Numbered from the stretch's first letter, positions 40,349-50,180 are shown. The stretch is 64,000 bases of DNA from Symsagittifera roscoffensis (GCF_963678635.1 NC_087062.1:79299200-79363199), one strand, 5' to 3'. Made by a program: numbers and translations. Notes: generated by a model not told the origin, from the sequence alone.

Positions 40349-40367
40349 ATGACGTGTTGCAAAATGT
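40325..40367 (+). repeat. Hairpin at insertion border
   Basis: 'ttttgcaacacgtcattc' is followed after 'aatttt' by 'ggatgacgtgttgcaaaa': an 18-base inverted repeat with one mismatch and a 6-base loop. The left stem with loop (24 bases, 40325-40348) recurs as a direct repeat at 42517-42540. Confidence 0.9.
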
Positions 40368-42516
40368 TGGATTACAATTTTTTTACGAAAATTTTTTTTT
40401 GTCGCCAAAAAGTTTTTTTTTATGCAAAAAATTATGTTTTTATTTTTTGTGGGCAGAAACTTTTTTTGGGCGGGTATTTTTTTTACTTGTTTTTTGGTCG
40501 GTGAAAATTCAATTTGTTCCGAAAAACACTTTTGGGCGTAGATTATTTTAAAGCGTTTTTTTGGGTCGGCGCAGTTTTTTTGTAAAAAAAAACATTTGTT
40601 TGAGCGGGGAAATCTTTTTGAATATTTTTTTAAAAATTTTTTTGTCTAATTTTTCGTAAATTTTTCTATGACTGATTTTTATGGTCGTGCTAGAAAAATC
40701 TTGATTAAATTTTTCTCCTGGAATAAATCTAAGTTTTAACGTCTTTGTTGGCGTTTTATAAGCCTGCTCACTTGATTATTTGCTCAAAATTAGACCAAAA
40801 ATCATAAATTTCATACTGTCAAAAGTTTATTGTCTTTAGAAACACAGTTGAAAGGGCTTTATCAATGACCTATCACTCGACCCATTCCAATGATAGTTTG
40901 TAGTATCTGATTTTGCGGTGAAAAAAACAGAACAAAAAAGAAATTCAAGGAAACATTTGGAGGAGTTTTGTATTCGGGTGTATCTTTGTTTTTTCTTCCG
41001 CGCAAAGTCAGGCACTACAAATAAAAATTGGAATTGGTTGAGTTATATATCATATAACGGCAAAAAACAGTTCTGTCAAGTTTCTCTCATTGTCGAGAAA
41101 AACAAGTGTGAAGTTTTGGTTTTGGTCTAATTTCTAGCTAATGAGGTCAGCGTTCAGGCTTACTATAGCTTATTTTGGGCCGTGAAAACTTAGTTTTTTT
41201 TAGCAAAACATAGCAAATTTTTAAGCACCTGTTGGAAGTCAACGTTTTTTTACACAATGCAAAAAAAATTGTGCAAAAAAACTAGAAAACTTTGTGAAAT
41301 ACTTTTGGTGTTTTTTTTGTAGTCTTTTTCTTTAAAAAATGTTTTCCAAGTGGCTAACAGGACCATGAATGAGGAATATATCTTTTTTTTGTTCAGATCT
41401 TTATCACACTACACAGAAAAGCGACACTGTTTTGAAAGAAAAAATTGTGTCTTTCTTAAGACTTTAGTCGAACATTCTGTTTTAATTGCACAGTAACCAC
41501 CTGTCCTTGTTGATAGTTAGCAACGCTTGAACTTCCATCAAAGCATACCAAATATTTTTCAGAATCGTTTAAGAAAACAAATTTTAATTTTTTGAAAAAA
41601 AATTACACCAGAAAAAATTGGCAGAATGGGATCATAAATAACATCTGCTCGATGATTGAGGATGGGATGTCTGAGATTTATCAGCCCTGAAAAATGCGTG
41701 GGGTTTACAACAGGCGTTTTTTAAAAGTTTAAAACCTGTTTGATTTGTCATTTTTTTCTCGGTTAAATGCTCTCAGCTAACGCACTAATGCAACTGGTTT
41801 AATGAGCTTTAAACAGATCCTTTACGATGCAGAAGAGCAAAATATTTATGAAAATGATACAATTGCGAGAAAAACTGAAAAACAAAAACAGGAAGATTAT
41901 GAAGCCGAAGTAATTGTATATCGAGCACTTGAAAAATTGAAGGAACCCCTTATAGTGTTTCATAGTTTTGAATACACTCACAAGCAATTTCATATCTGGG
42001 ACCAAAATCACGATACAAAAATGTGCGGCATTTCTGGGGTAAAACCTAACTGTAAAAACGCGGACGCAGATGAACGCGAGAATGATTTTGTTGTATTCGG
42101 ACCTGATTACATAGTAAAAACAAAAGTGAAGACTCCATCACTAGCTCAGATCACAAGTGACGACAAAACTAAAGTCAGCAAAACCAATGACAGCAATGTG
42201 GAAAACTCTGCCGTTGGTCCCGATAAATTAGGGAGCGAAGCCAAGACTCCATCAGCGCCTCAGGTCACAGCAAGCAAACAAAATGACATCAAAGACAAAA
42301 GTCCTGAAGTTGCTCTAACCGACTCAAGAAACAAAATCAAGCATTCATCGCAACCTCGATCATCCACAAAACCTGCGGAAAAAATACATCCAATTTTGGG
42401 TGCTATTGAGAAAGCTATTGAAGATTGAAAATTGTTGAGAGAATTTCTGATTTCACAAAATTAGAAACTGGAAAATGTTCCAAAATGCACGTTTTCCGTT
42501 TGGTTACTTTCTCAAA
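40365..42516 (+). repeat. Inserted partial duplicate of the NERD gene region
   Basis: Homologous to 43260-45340 at roughly 90% identity: 5' flank, start region and first 180 or so codons. Homology ends at 'ttggttactttctcaaat' (donor: 'ttggttactttcccaaat'). It interrupts the 40049-43190 frame between the two copies of the 24-base direct repeat. Its 5' part (40378-40680) is strongly T/G-rich on the plus strand ('ttttggtcggtgaaaattc', 'gggcgggtattttttt'), as is 43270-43560. Confidence 0.85.
41802..42428 (+). pseudogene. NERD-domain gene, truncated copy
   Basis: A 208-codon frame with an ATG that is aligned to the start of the longer gene at 44699. It keeps the NERD fold region ('EDYEAEVIVYRALEK', 'ENDFVVFGPDYIV') and the first catalytic Asp (D95), but where the longer copy has 'IIEVKNPS' this one has 'KTKVKTPS', so the catalytic Glu is Lys at position 108. 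It has 32 residues that the longer copy lacks ('GPDKLGSEAKTPSAPQVTAS' and flanks). A short deletion after 'GAIEKA' causes a frameshift and TGA; further NERD-gene sequence follows to 42516 out of frame. The helicase part is absent. It is a partial, probably dead copy. Confidence 0.8.
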
Positions 42517-43190
42517 TTTTGCAACACGTCATTCAATTTTCTGTTAAACTTGAGAAGTTTTCTCAACTCCGTAGATTATCTTATATTGATTTTCCTTTTC
42601 GAGTTCGAGAATCCCAGAAACTGATAAACCTTAGAAATCACGAAGATCATAATTGCTTCGAACTTTGCTTCACGTCTGCTTATATCCTGAAGCATGGTAC
42701 TGACCTGATCTGACTGACCAACAAAAAGCAAACCCAACAGCTGCGCGAACACAACCTGATCTATACACTCCTGAAAGTGAACATAAAGCCCACGGTACCT
42801 TTGGTTTGCCCATGAGTTTCGCATCAAATGGAAATTTTGAACAACTCAACGATGTGCGGGTAAATATGTTCCAGTACAAAAAGTGTTCTTGAATAAGCAT
42901 AGTTTCACATATATAAATTTCATTGCGATATAACGAAAACAAATTTTGAAAGTCCTGTACGAAATCAAAATTGAAGATTTTTACCGCGAGTTTTCCGAAA
43001 AAAGAACATTTTGAATGAATTTGACCAGTCAAACAACCTGAAGATTCAAACTCTCTTTGGTCCAAAAAACAACATGGTTGTTTTAAATTTCAAGGACTGG
43101 TTTCCAGGGGACATAATAATCGAGTTTATACCTAAATCGTTTTATTCAATTTTGTCCGGAGGTAATCACTCTTATCTGCCTGATTTGTGA
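42517..43190 (+). pseudogene. Maverick/Polinton-like large-protein remnant, 3' part
   Basis: The frame opens with the second copy of the 24-base repeat and runs through 'SYIDFPFRVRESQKLINL' and 'EDHNCFELCFTSAYILK' to TGA at about 42711. These match the 'SYI.LP ... LIN..N.D..CF.WC' pattern that follows the SGW motif in animal element proteins associated with family B DNA polymerase. After further frame changes 'FGLPMSFASNGNFEQLN' and 'DVRVNMFQYKK' fit the next conserved stretch of that family. A last frame reads 'NEFDQSNNLKIQTLFG' and 'FKDWFPGDIIIEF' to TGA at 43188. At least three breaks. The minus-strand frames at 42576 and 42670 are shadows. Confidence 0.5.
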
Positions 43191-43259
43191 GCACGGTTTT
43201 TCATTTTATTTTTTTTTTCTAGTGGGCGATTATTGTTTCTCAGCTTTTTTGTGTGCAAA

Positions 43260-44698
43260 CAAATGTCTGATTATAATTTTTTTTCGAAAATTTTTTTTAT
43301 GCAAAAAATTATGTTTTTATTTTATGTGGGCAGAAACTTTTTTTTTTGGGCGGGTATTTTTTTTTACATATTTTTTGGTCGGTGAAAATTCACTTTGTTC
43401 CGAAACAAAAATTTTGGGCGGAGATTATTTTAAAGTATTTTATTTGGTCGGCGCACTTTTTTTGTCAAAAAACATTTGTTTGAGCGGGGAAATCTTTTTG
43501 AATATTTTTTTTAAAATTTTTTTGTCTAATTTTTCGGAAGTTTTTCGATGACTGACTTTTATAGTCGTGCTAGAAGAAGCTTGAATAATTTTTTTTCCTG
43601 GAAAAAATATAAGTTTTACCGTCTTCGTTTTCGTTTTATAAGCCTGCTCACTTGATTATTTGCTCGAAATTAGACTAAAAATCATAAATTTTATACTGAT
43701 TTTTTCGACACAGTTTTTTGAAAAATTTTATTGTCTTTAGAAACACGGTTGAAAGGGCTTTATCACTGACCTATCACTCGACCCATTCCAATGATAGTTT
43801 GTAGTATCTGATTTTGCGGTGAAAAAAACAGAACAAAAAAGAAATTCAAGGAAAAATTTAGAGCAGTTTTGTATTCGGGTGTATCTTTGTTTTTTCTTCC
43901 GCGCAAAGTCAGGCACTACAAATAAAAATTGGAATTGGTTGAGTTATATATCATATAACGGCAAAAAAAAAGTTCTGTCAAGTTTCTCTCATTGTCGAGA
44001 AAAACAAGTGTGAAGTTTTGGTTTTCGTCTAATTTCTAGCTAATGAGGTCAGCGTTCAGGCTTACTATAGCTTATTTTGGGCCGTGAAACTTAGTTTTAC
44101 TCTAGCAAAGTTTTTTTAGCGCCTTTTGGAAGTCAAAGTATTTACACAATTCAAAAAAATTGTGCATAAATACTAGAAAAATTTGTGAAATTTTTTTGGT
44201 GTTTTTTTTGTAGTCTTTTTCTTTAAAAAATGTTTTCCAAGTGGCTAATAGGACCATGAATGAGGAAATTGTCTCTTTTTTGTTCAGATCTTTATCACAC
44301 GACACAGAAAAAACGACACTATTTTGAAAGAAAAAATTGTGTGTTTTTTAAGACTATAGTCGAACATTCTGTTTTAATTGCACAGTAACCACCTGTCCTT
44401 GTTGATAGTTAGCAACGCTTGAACTTCCATCAAAGCATACAAAATGTTTTTAAGAATCGTTTAACAAAATAAATTTTACTTTTTTGAAGTAGACCCTAAA
44501 TACAGTAGAAAAAATTGGCAGAACGGGAACATAAAAAATATCTGCTCAATGACTGAGGGTGGGATGTCTGAGATTTATCAGCCCTGAAAAATGCGTGGGG
44601 TTTACAACAGGAGTTTTTTAAGAGTTTAAAACCTGTTTGATTTGTCACTTTATTGTGGGTTAAATGGTCTCAGCTAACGGACTAAAGCAACCGGTTTA
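43260..44698 (+). other. 5' flank of the NERD-helicase gene
   Basis: Non-coding, homologous to 40365-41801. It starts with a T/G-rich tract with blocks such as 'gggcgggtatttttttt' and 'ttggtcggtgaaaattc', followed by AT-rich sequence. A 44699-proximal 'ctaaag' or 'ctcag' could be an acceptor of an unseen upstream exon. Frames inside (43222, 43819) have close copies at 40318 and 40918 but are not protein-like. Confidence 0.5.
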
Positions 44699-46600
44699 TT
44701 GAGCTTTAAACAGATCCTTCACGATGCAGAAGAGCAAAATAATCATGAGAATGATGCAATTGCGAGAAAAACTGAAAAACAAAAACAGGAAGATTATGAA
44801 GCCGAAGTAGTTGTATATCGAGCGCTTGAAAAATTGAAGGAACCCCTTATAGTTTTTCATAGCTTTGAATACACTCACAAGCAGTTTCACATCTGGGACC
44901 CAAATCACGATAGAAAAGCGTGCGGCATTTCTGTGGTAAAACCTAACTGTAAAAACGCGGACGCAGATGAAGGCGAGAATGATTTTGTTGTATTCGGACC
45001 TGATTACATAGTGATAATAGAAGTGAAGAATCCATCTCTAGCTCAGACCACAAGTGACGACAAAACGAAGGACAGCAAAACCAATGACAGCAATGTGGAA
45101 AACTCTGAAGTTGCTCTAAATGATTCAAGAAACAAAATCAAGCATTCATCGCAACCTCGATCATCCACAAAACCTTCGGAAAAAATACATCCAATTTTGG
45201 GTGCTATTGAGAAAGCTACTGCACAACTCGAAAGAGGAATGAAAATTGTTGAGAGAATTTCTGATTTCACAAAATTAGAAAATGGAAAATGTTCCAAAAT
45301 GCACGTTTTCCGTTTGGTTACTTTCCCAAATATTTGCAAAAGTCAAACCGGTATTGCCGAAGAAAACGTCCCAGATAACCTTCATGTCATCTACAAAGAT
45401 GATTTACAAGAATTTCAGTCATTTTGGGTGAACATAAAGAACGAAGGGATAAATGTTAATGGAAAAAAAACTTTTTCAGGTGACATAACGAAAATACAGA
45501 GCGCAGTTTTGCGGTTATTTGCTTCACATAAGGGACAAGCCAACAAAAAGACTCTTAGTTTGAAAGAATGTGTCGTCGAGATTGATCTGAAATTAAGAAA
45601 TTCAGAAATCACGTTCAGAAGAAAAAACACTCCTCCCAACCCATCCGTGATCAAAACAAGCAGTGAACTCAAAAATGCGCCATTTGTGATGCAAAATATC
45701 AATATCTTCGAAACCTGCCTGAAGCTGAACTACATAACAGATGAGCAAAAAAACGCATTTGAAGATGAAAACTACCCGATTTTGATCAGTGGGGCAACTG
45801 GGTCCGGAAAGACTATTGTTCTGCTGGCTAAAGCTATTCACATAATTTTGAAGGAACGCGGCACGAAAGTTTTTATTTTGTTTCAAAGTAACTTTAAGCT
45901 AGCTACTTATTCGGACATTATCAAACGAGCTGGTATCAGAGTTTACGAATACGAAGCAGGCTTGAACAAGGTTGATGACAGCATCCTCCCAGAGCATGAC
46001 ATCATCATCTGTCATGGATATCCGGCAAATTTTGATGAGCTTGATTTAAAGGCAAAAGCCGTGTCTCCTGAATTGAAGCTGCTTTTCTTCGCAGACGATT
46101 GTCAAGATGATGATTGGTTTTGGACCACAGAAGACGGTGGAAAATGGAGTTGCTTGGTGGCGGACTTCACCCAAGAAAGTCAATTATTTCGTCGAGATTT
46201 ACAACAAAGGCTCGCCAGGTTAAAAGAGACAAGAAACTTCAAAATTCATTGGCTAAGAAGGAGCTACAGGAATACACACAACATAGTTTCACAACTCATT
46301 CAGCTCGGTGAGAAAAATGCAAAACATAAACGGCTAGCTGAGACAGAAAGAGATGGACTCCTACCTCAACTCTCGCTCATTCCAAAACATGGACACTTCA
46401 TACATGGTCCCCAAGTAACTGTTAAGATATACCGGTTACCAGAAGAAGTAACACACAGCGACTATCACTGTTTTGTGGACAAGCTGATTAACAAAGAATA
46501 CAACCAATATTCCGAAATTTGCCTGGATTCCCAAATCAGCTGCGCCTTTTTATTGAAAAATAGCGCGGTATTTAGTCTTGAGCAGTCGCTAACTTTTTAA
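44699..46600 (+). CDS. NERD nuclease-helicase, N-terminal part
   Basis: A 633-codon frame. Residues 30-115 fit a nuclease-related domain (NERD): 'EDYEAEVVVYRALEK', then D95 in 'GENDFVVFG', E108 and K110 in 'IIEVKNPS', the D...ExK metal-binding pattern. Residues 355-630 form the first half of a superfamily 1 helicase: Walker A 'GATGSGKT' (365-372), Walker B-like 'LLFFADDCQD' (461-470) and an arginine-rich 'WLRRSYRNTHNI' (518-529) at the usual place of motif IV. Such proteins cleave or process DNA with ATP-driven unwinding; the biological role in animals is not settled. The frame begins with TTG where the sister copy has ATG, with TAA seven codons upstream, so either an upstream exon supplies the start or the gene is damaged. 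Motifs V-VI are missing here and occur at 47885-48439. A donor 'gcg/gtattta' near 46566 could begin the intron. Confidence 0.8.
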   Translation: MSFKQILHDAEEQNNHENDAIARKTEKQKQEDYEAEVVVYRALEKLKEPLIVFHSFEYTHKQFHIWDPNHDRKACGISVVKPNCKNADADEGENDFVVFGPDYIVIIEVKNPSLAQTTSDDKTKDSKTNDSNVENSEVALNDSRNKIKHSSQPRSSTKPSEKIHPILGAIEKATAQLERGMKIVERISDFTKLENGKCSKMHVFRLVTFPNICKSQTGIAEENVPDNLHVIYKDDLQEFQSFWVNIKNEGINVNGKKTFSGDITKIQSAVLRLFASHKGQANKKTLSLKECVVEIDLKLRNSEITFRRKNTPPNPSVIKTSSELKNAPFVMQNINIFETCLKLNYITDEQKNAFEDENYPILISGATGSGKTIVLLAKAIHIILKERGTKVFILFQSNFKLATYSDIIKRAGIRVYEYEAGLNKVDDSILPEHDIIICHGYPANFDELDLKAKAVSPELKLLFFADDCQDDDWFWTTEDGGKWSCLVADFTQESQLFRRDLQQRLARLKETRNFKIHWLRRSYRNTHNIVSQLIQLGEKNAKHKRLAETERDGLLPQLSLIPKHGHFIHGPQVTVKIYRLPEEVTHSDYHCFVDKLINKEYNQYSEICLDSQISCAFLLKNSAVFSLEQSLTF

Positions 46601-47884
46601 GCTAAGTCGTAATTTTTAGAGTAGCCAGAACTGAACAGCAATTCAAACTGATTCTAAGCAAGTCAAAAAAGTATTTCTTTCAAGTTCTGAAAATCTGAGA
46701 TTTGGTTTGGAAAAAACTCGTTTTTATTTGCGTCAAATAGGGTAACCAGAACAGGATTTTGACACCGCTAAGCTAAAAGAAGCTGCAAAATTGCTAATCG
46801 TTTTTCCGCCTATCGACAAATGTTGACTTTTTCAACATGAAGATCTTTTCACCTCTTCGCTCCCTGCGAGACAATCTGGATGAGATTTAGAAAATTGGTA
46901 TTCACCCATTCCGCCCCCCCCCCTTCACACATTTCGCCCTTCATGAATTCTTAGCACATTTCGCCCCATGCACAACGAACTTCTGTTCTGCTCGGAATTC
47001 GCATTAACTATTTTAGCCCTAGTGTACTTGGAATGCAATTCTTGAAAGAATCTTGTAAGATATGGATGCTTAAACAATTTTTTAAGGTAAAAAATGTTAA
47101 AAAACTAAAAAAAAACTAAAGTCTTGTACGAATTTGACACGATTATCTCTATATCACGTACAAAATTTAGGGATCTTGTATAAAATAAGCCTTTTGGGCA
47201 TTTATCTAAGCTCGCAGTTTCCGACTCTTTTTTCAATATTCATATATAAAAAGATCCATATTAGTTTTTCAAAATTGATGTAAAAAACTTTGACCAATTT
47301 GGGTTCCAGGCACTCGTGCAATTTTCCTATGGGGCCCACTTAGGGGAAACATTATTCCATTCCACAATCACCGGTGTGCTACTTCGCTGCGTATCGCATT
47401 GAGATAAAGAAACTAGAAAAACTCTACTGATCATACCAAAAGCAGCAAAAATTACTGTAGATCTGACTTCTTTAAAATCTGACTTCTTTTTTTTTCAAGA
47501 ATCTTGTTACAAATAAAAGAAAATATTGCAGTTTCCTGCAAGATTCACGTTTCAAAAACATTGGTGGGTATTCAAATTTGCTAAGACATCAATACTTATT
47601 TTAGGAGATTAAGACTACGTTTTTTATCTGTAAAATGGCTCCAAATTGATAAATTTTAGAACAAAAAAAACGGAAAAACAGGAGAGTAGCTTGTCCGAGT
47701 TTTCTCGCTTTTTTTGCTGTTACAAATAAATTGTAATGGTTTCGACTTTTTTTAAGTCCTTGTAAGACCTTGTTTTGAAATATTTTTCGGCAACCTTGCA
47801 AACTTTTTAAGTTCGGCACTCTTGTACTTCGGCAGTGCACTGAACCAAAAAGGGTCGAACCAAAATAAGTAACACAGCAGAACG
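46601..47884 (+). other. Probable intron of the NERD-helicase gene
   Basis: About 1.3 kb without plus-strand coding potential between two parts of one helicase. It contains a C run after 'cacccattccg' and three 'catttcgccc' motifs near 46920-46970. An acceptor such as 'aacacag' at about 47870 is possible; the exact border is not decided because the best upstream codons lie in another frame. Alternatively the gene is interrupted. Confidence 0.45.
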
Positions 47885-48439
47885 ATGTCGAACATTTTTT
47901 ACTCCTATCTGGAAACTCGATTTGTTGTGAGTGACTGCTCAAATAAAATGCAGGGGTCTCAGTTTCAAAAAAATCAAGCAGCATCTGTATTCTCCAGGCT
48001 AGGACAAAAGTACCCACTTGCCGTGTTTTCCTGCTGCCAAAGTAACCCAATGCTTTTAGCTATTGGGTCTACCGAGTTTACCGTCTGTCATATTATCTTG
48101 ATTCTATTTGATCGGAAAGATCTTGACAAGCAATATCTTTACAATGCGATATCAAGAGCACGAGTTCTATGTCGTGTTCACGTAATAGTCGATGACAAAC
48201 TAAATAGAACAAGCCATAAGAAAAGGTTGAAGCATTTGTTGCGGTTGTTCCAAGGTGCAAGAATTCAAGATGAATATGCATATGTAGCCGAGCTGGTGAA
48301 GTTGATGTGCAAGACAACATCAGAAGAACAGCGATGTGCTTGCTTGTCGTCAAACCCATCGTCTTCATCAGCTTCATCAGCATCAATTGAAAACGAAACA
48401 ATGCTACAAGGTAAAAACAAGGGAAAGTTAGCATTTTGA
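47885..48439 (+). CDS. NERD-helicase, C-terminal exon (motifs V-VI)
   Basis: A 184-codon frame. 'AIGSTEFTVCHIILILF' (59-75) has the pattern of the superfamily 1 helicase motif V region (G-x-E-F, then hydrophobic strand) and 'YLYNAISRARVLCRVHVIV' (84-102) that of motif VI, where the Arg finger of UvrD-like enzymes sits. It therefore completes the motor domain started at 44699 on the same strand. The tail is Ser-rich ('SSNPSSSSASSASIE') and ends at TGA one base before a MITE at 48441. The first 40 residues do not align clearly with helicases, so the true exon start may lie downstream of 47885. The minus-strand frames (47601, 48093) are shadows. Confidence 0.7.
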   Translation: MSNIFYSYLETRFVVSDCSNKMQGSQFQKNQAASVFSRLGQKYPLAVFSCCQSNPMLLAIGSTEFTVCHIILILFDRKDLDKQYLYNAISRARVLCRVHVIVDDKLNRTSHKKRLKHLLRLFQGARIQDEYAYVAELVKLMCKTTSEEQRCACLSSNPSSSSASSASIENETMLQGKNKGKLAF

Positions 48440-48440
48440 A

Positions 48441-48815
48441 CAGGGGCGGATAAAGGATTTTCTCGATGGGGGGGGGGCGGAAAATTTTGTCGACTTTTTT
48501 TTCTAGGTCGACTAAATTGATTTTCTCAGCTCTACCAAATCACTGTATAGACTATATTTTGACAAAGTTTTCTGCGCCGTAGGCAATTTATCAAAACAGG
48601 CCAAAAAAATGTTTTTGGAAACTTTTTTGAAAATTTTGAACAAAAAATTGCGTTTTTTTCGGCGCGCACTTCCCCCAAAATTAAAATATTTTGGCGCCGA
48701 AAGCTCCTTGAGAAAAGTTTCAGGGTCAGTCAGCCGAAATTGGATATCTCAAAATAGTACAAAGGGGGGATCCTTTGGGTCGGCAGGGGATCGAATTCTT
48801 GAGCAGAGAGGGGCG
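48441..48815 (+). mobile_element. hAT-like MITE, copy 1
   Basis: Begins 'caggggcggataaagg', followed by 'gtcgactttttttctaggtcgac', 'cgccgtaggc', 'ttggcgccgaaagc' and 'gggtcggcaggggatcgaa'. The same blocks recur at 48999, 53323 and 53660. 'CAGGGGCGG' is a typical hAT terminal sequence. The right end is unclear and I see no target duplication. The open frame at 48609 lies in the element and is not a gene. Confidence 0.65.
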
Positions 48816-48998
48816 TTCGTCCAATCTGTTCACTATGGTTATTTTGTTCACATTGCACATTATGTTTCATTGCACTATGACAAACGTTAAATTAGTTTTT
48901 TTTTCAAAATCATGGGGGTTGAAAAGAGCCGAAAATGGGAAATTGTTCAAAATAATAGCGGAATCAAATTATAAAAGAACTCAATTCATACATTTAAC

Positions 48999-49278
48999 CA
49001 GGGGGTATCTAGGAATTACTCGGGGAGGGGCTTTTCAAAAAATTTTTGAAAAATAATTTTTTTAGGTCGACCAAATTGATTTTTCGAGCGCTTTTGACAA
49101 GATTTTTGACAGCCCCTATTTTCTCAAGATTTTTCCCACAGGCAAATTTTTTTAATGTATATTGGCGCCTTAAGAAAAATTTCAAGGTTGGTTGGCCAAA
49201 AATGGTTGTAATAAAACTAAAGGCGGGACCCTGAAAAGAAATCCTCCCCCCCCCCCCCCCCCCCCCAATCCACCCCAG
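48999..49278 (+). mobile_element. hAT-like MITE, copy 2, with 8-bp target duplication
   Basis: Flanked by 'catttaac' at 48991-48998 and 49279-49286, an 8-base duplication as made by hAT transposases. Ends are 'cagggggtatc' and 'gattggatccacccc'-like 'aatccaccccag'. Interior blocks 'aggtcgaccaaattgattttt' and 'ttggcgcc' are shared with the other copies. A run of C (about 49244-49266) lies near its right end. It sits 20 bases upstream of the first base of the exon at 49299. Confidence 0.8.
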
Positions 49279-49298
49279 CATTTAACCCACTGTTTCAG

Positions 49299-49816
49299 TT
49301 CGGTGGAACACGACTGCAGAGACCATACTGAGAGGATCGAGTGGCAAGAGTGCAAAAGAGACGGCAGAGGAGATGAGAGATACAGTAGTTGATGCATACT
49401 ATACGAGCGCTATGCTCTTTCACGTCTCTGCTAAAGACAGTGACGTCAGTATGAAGTATAAAGATGGGGTTGGTGAGACAGCAGAGTGGATAAACCAGCC
49501 CGAGTCTCCCTACAACATGCGTTTCTACATCGTCCATCGTTCAGACTATAACAACAGAAGAGCTGGAACTGACGAGGAGAGGGAGACTGCGAACCATGTG
49601 ATAGAGAGTGTGTTGTCTGATATGGAGAATAGAGAGGGTATGACCTCAAAGAAGTTGAGAGATGAGGTCATTACACGACTGGCGAGAAAGAGATTGAAGT
49701 GGATGTATATAGCAGTCAGGAGAGGAGATGGACATTGGTCTGGAATGATTATTCCGAGTCGTTATTTGAAAACAGATGGCGCCCACTACTCTATTTTTAT
49801 CTACCTGCTAAACTGA
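49299..49816 (+). CDS. Terminal exon of an unknown gene, GC-rich
   Basis: 'cccactgtttcag' (AG at 49297-49298) is a clear acceptor. The frame then runs about 172 codons to TGA: 'RWNTTAETILRGSSGKSAKE', 'MRDTVVDAYYTSAMLF', 'YNMRFYIVHRSDYNNRRAG', 'KLRDEVITRLARKRLKWMYI' and 'HWSGMIIPSRYL'. Base composition is near 47% G+C with many GAG and AGA/AGG codons, well above the surroundings, so it looks like a retained coding exon. The product would be soluble, charged and with predicted helices. I do not recognise the family and see no upstream exon on this strand. Minus-strand frames over it are shadows. It could also be a captured or foreign fragment. Confidence 0.6.
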
Positions 49817-49859
49817 ACAGCACCAAAAACAACTTCAGCCTCTAACTTAGTAAACTATC

Positions 49860-50180
49860 ATACCTGGAATGACAAAAAAATGCTTATCATACAACTTTCA
49901 TATATGAAAAAAATGCGTATCATACTTTTTCATACAAATTCATAGAGCAAAAGTAAGTGTATGAAAATAGCAAAATGAGCTTTTTTTCTGTACTATGAAA
50001 TTTTATAACAAGGATTTTTTCATACACTCGATTTAAAATGTGAGCTGTTTCATCAGTCTTTTTATCCCCAAAATTGTATGAAAATAGCATGAAAAGCATT
50101 TATTCATACTATGAAATTGTATCATAAGCAATTTTTCCACACTATGAAATTGCATGCAAACATTTTTTCCATAAATGAAA
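49860..50180. repeat. Degenerate short repeats around 'catactatgaaatt'
   Basis: 'tactatgaaatt' recurs near 49991, 50105 and 50143, with 'tgtatgaaaatagca' near 49958 and 50077 and several 'tttttcatac'. Unit length varies around 40 bases. No gene seen here or in 50300-50700. Confidence 0.5.

Noticed and set aside
40349-42534. The NERD-gene insert as a transposon with 19-bp terminal inverted repeats and 6-bp 'aatttt' target duplication
   Set aside because: Formally possible, but the sequence taken as the terminal repeat is part of the interrupted coding frame on both sides, and the insert ends inside a gene; break-repair template switching explains it more simply.
46114-46311. Plus-strand 65-codon frame inside the helicase
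   Set aside because: Out-of-frame shadow of the 44699 gene. The same applies to the minus-strand frames at 44943, 45043, 45415 and 45602.
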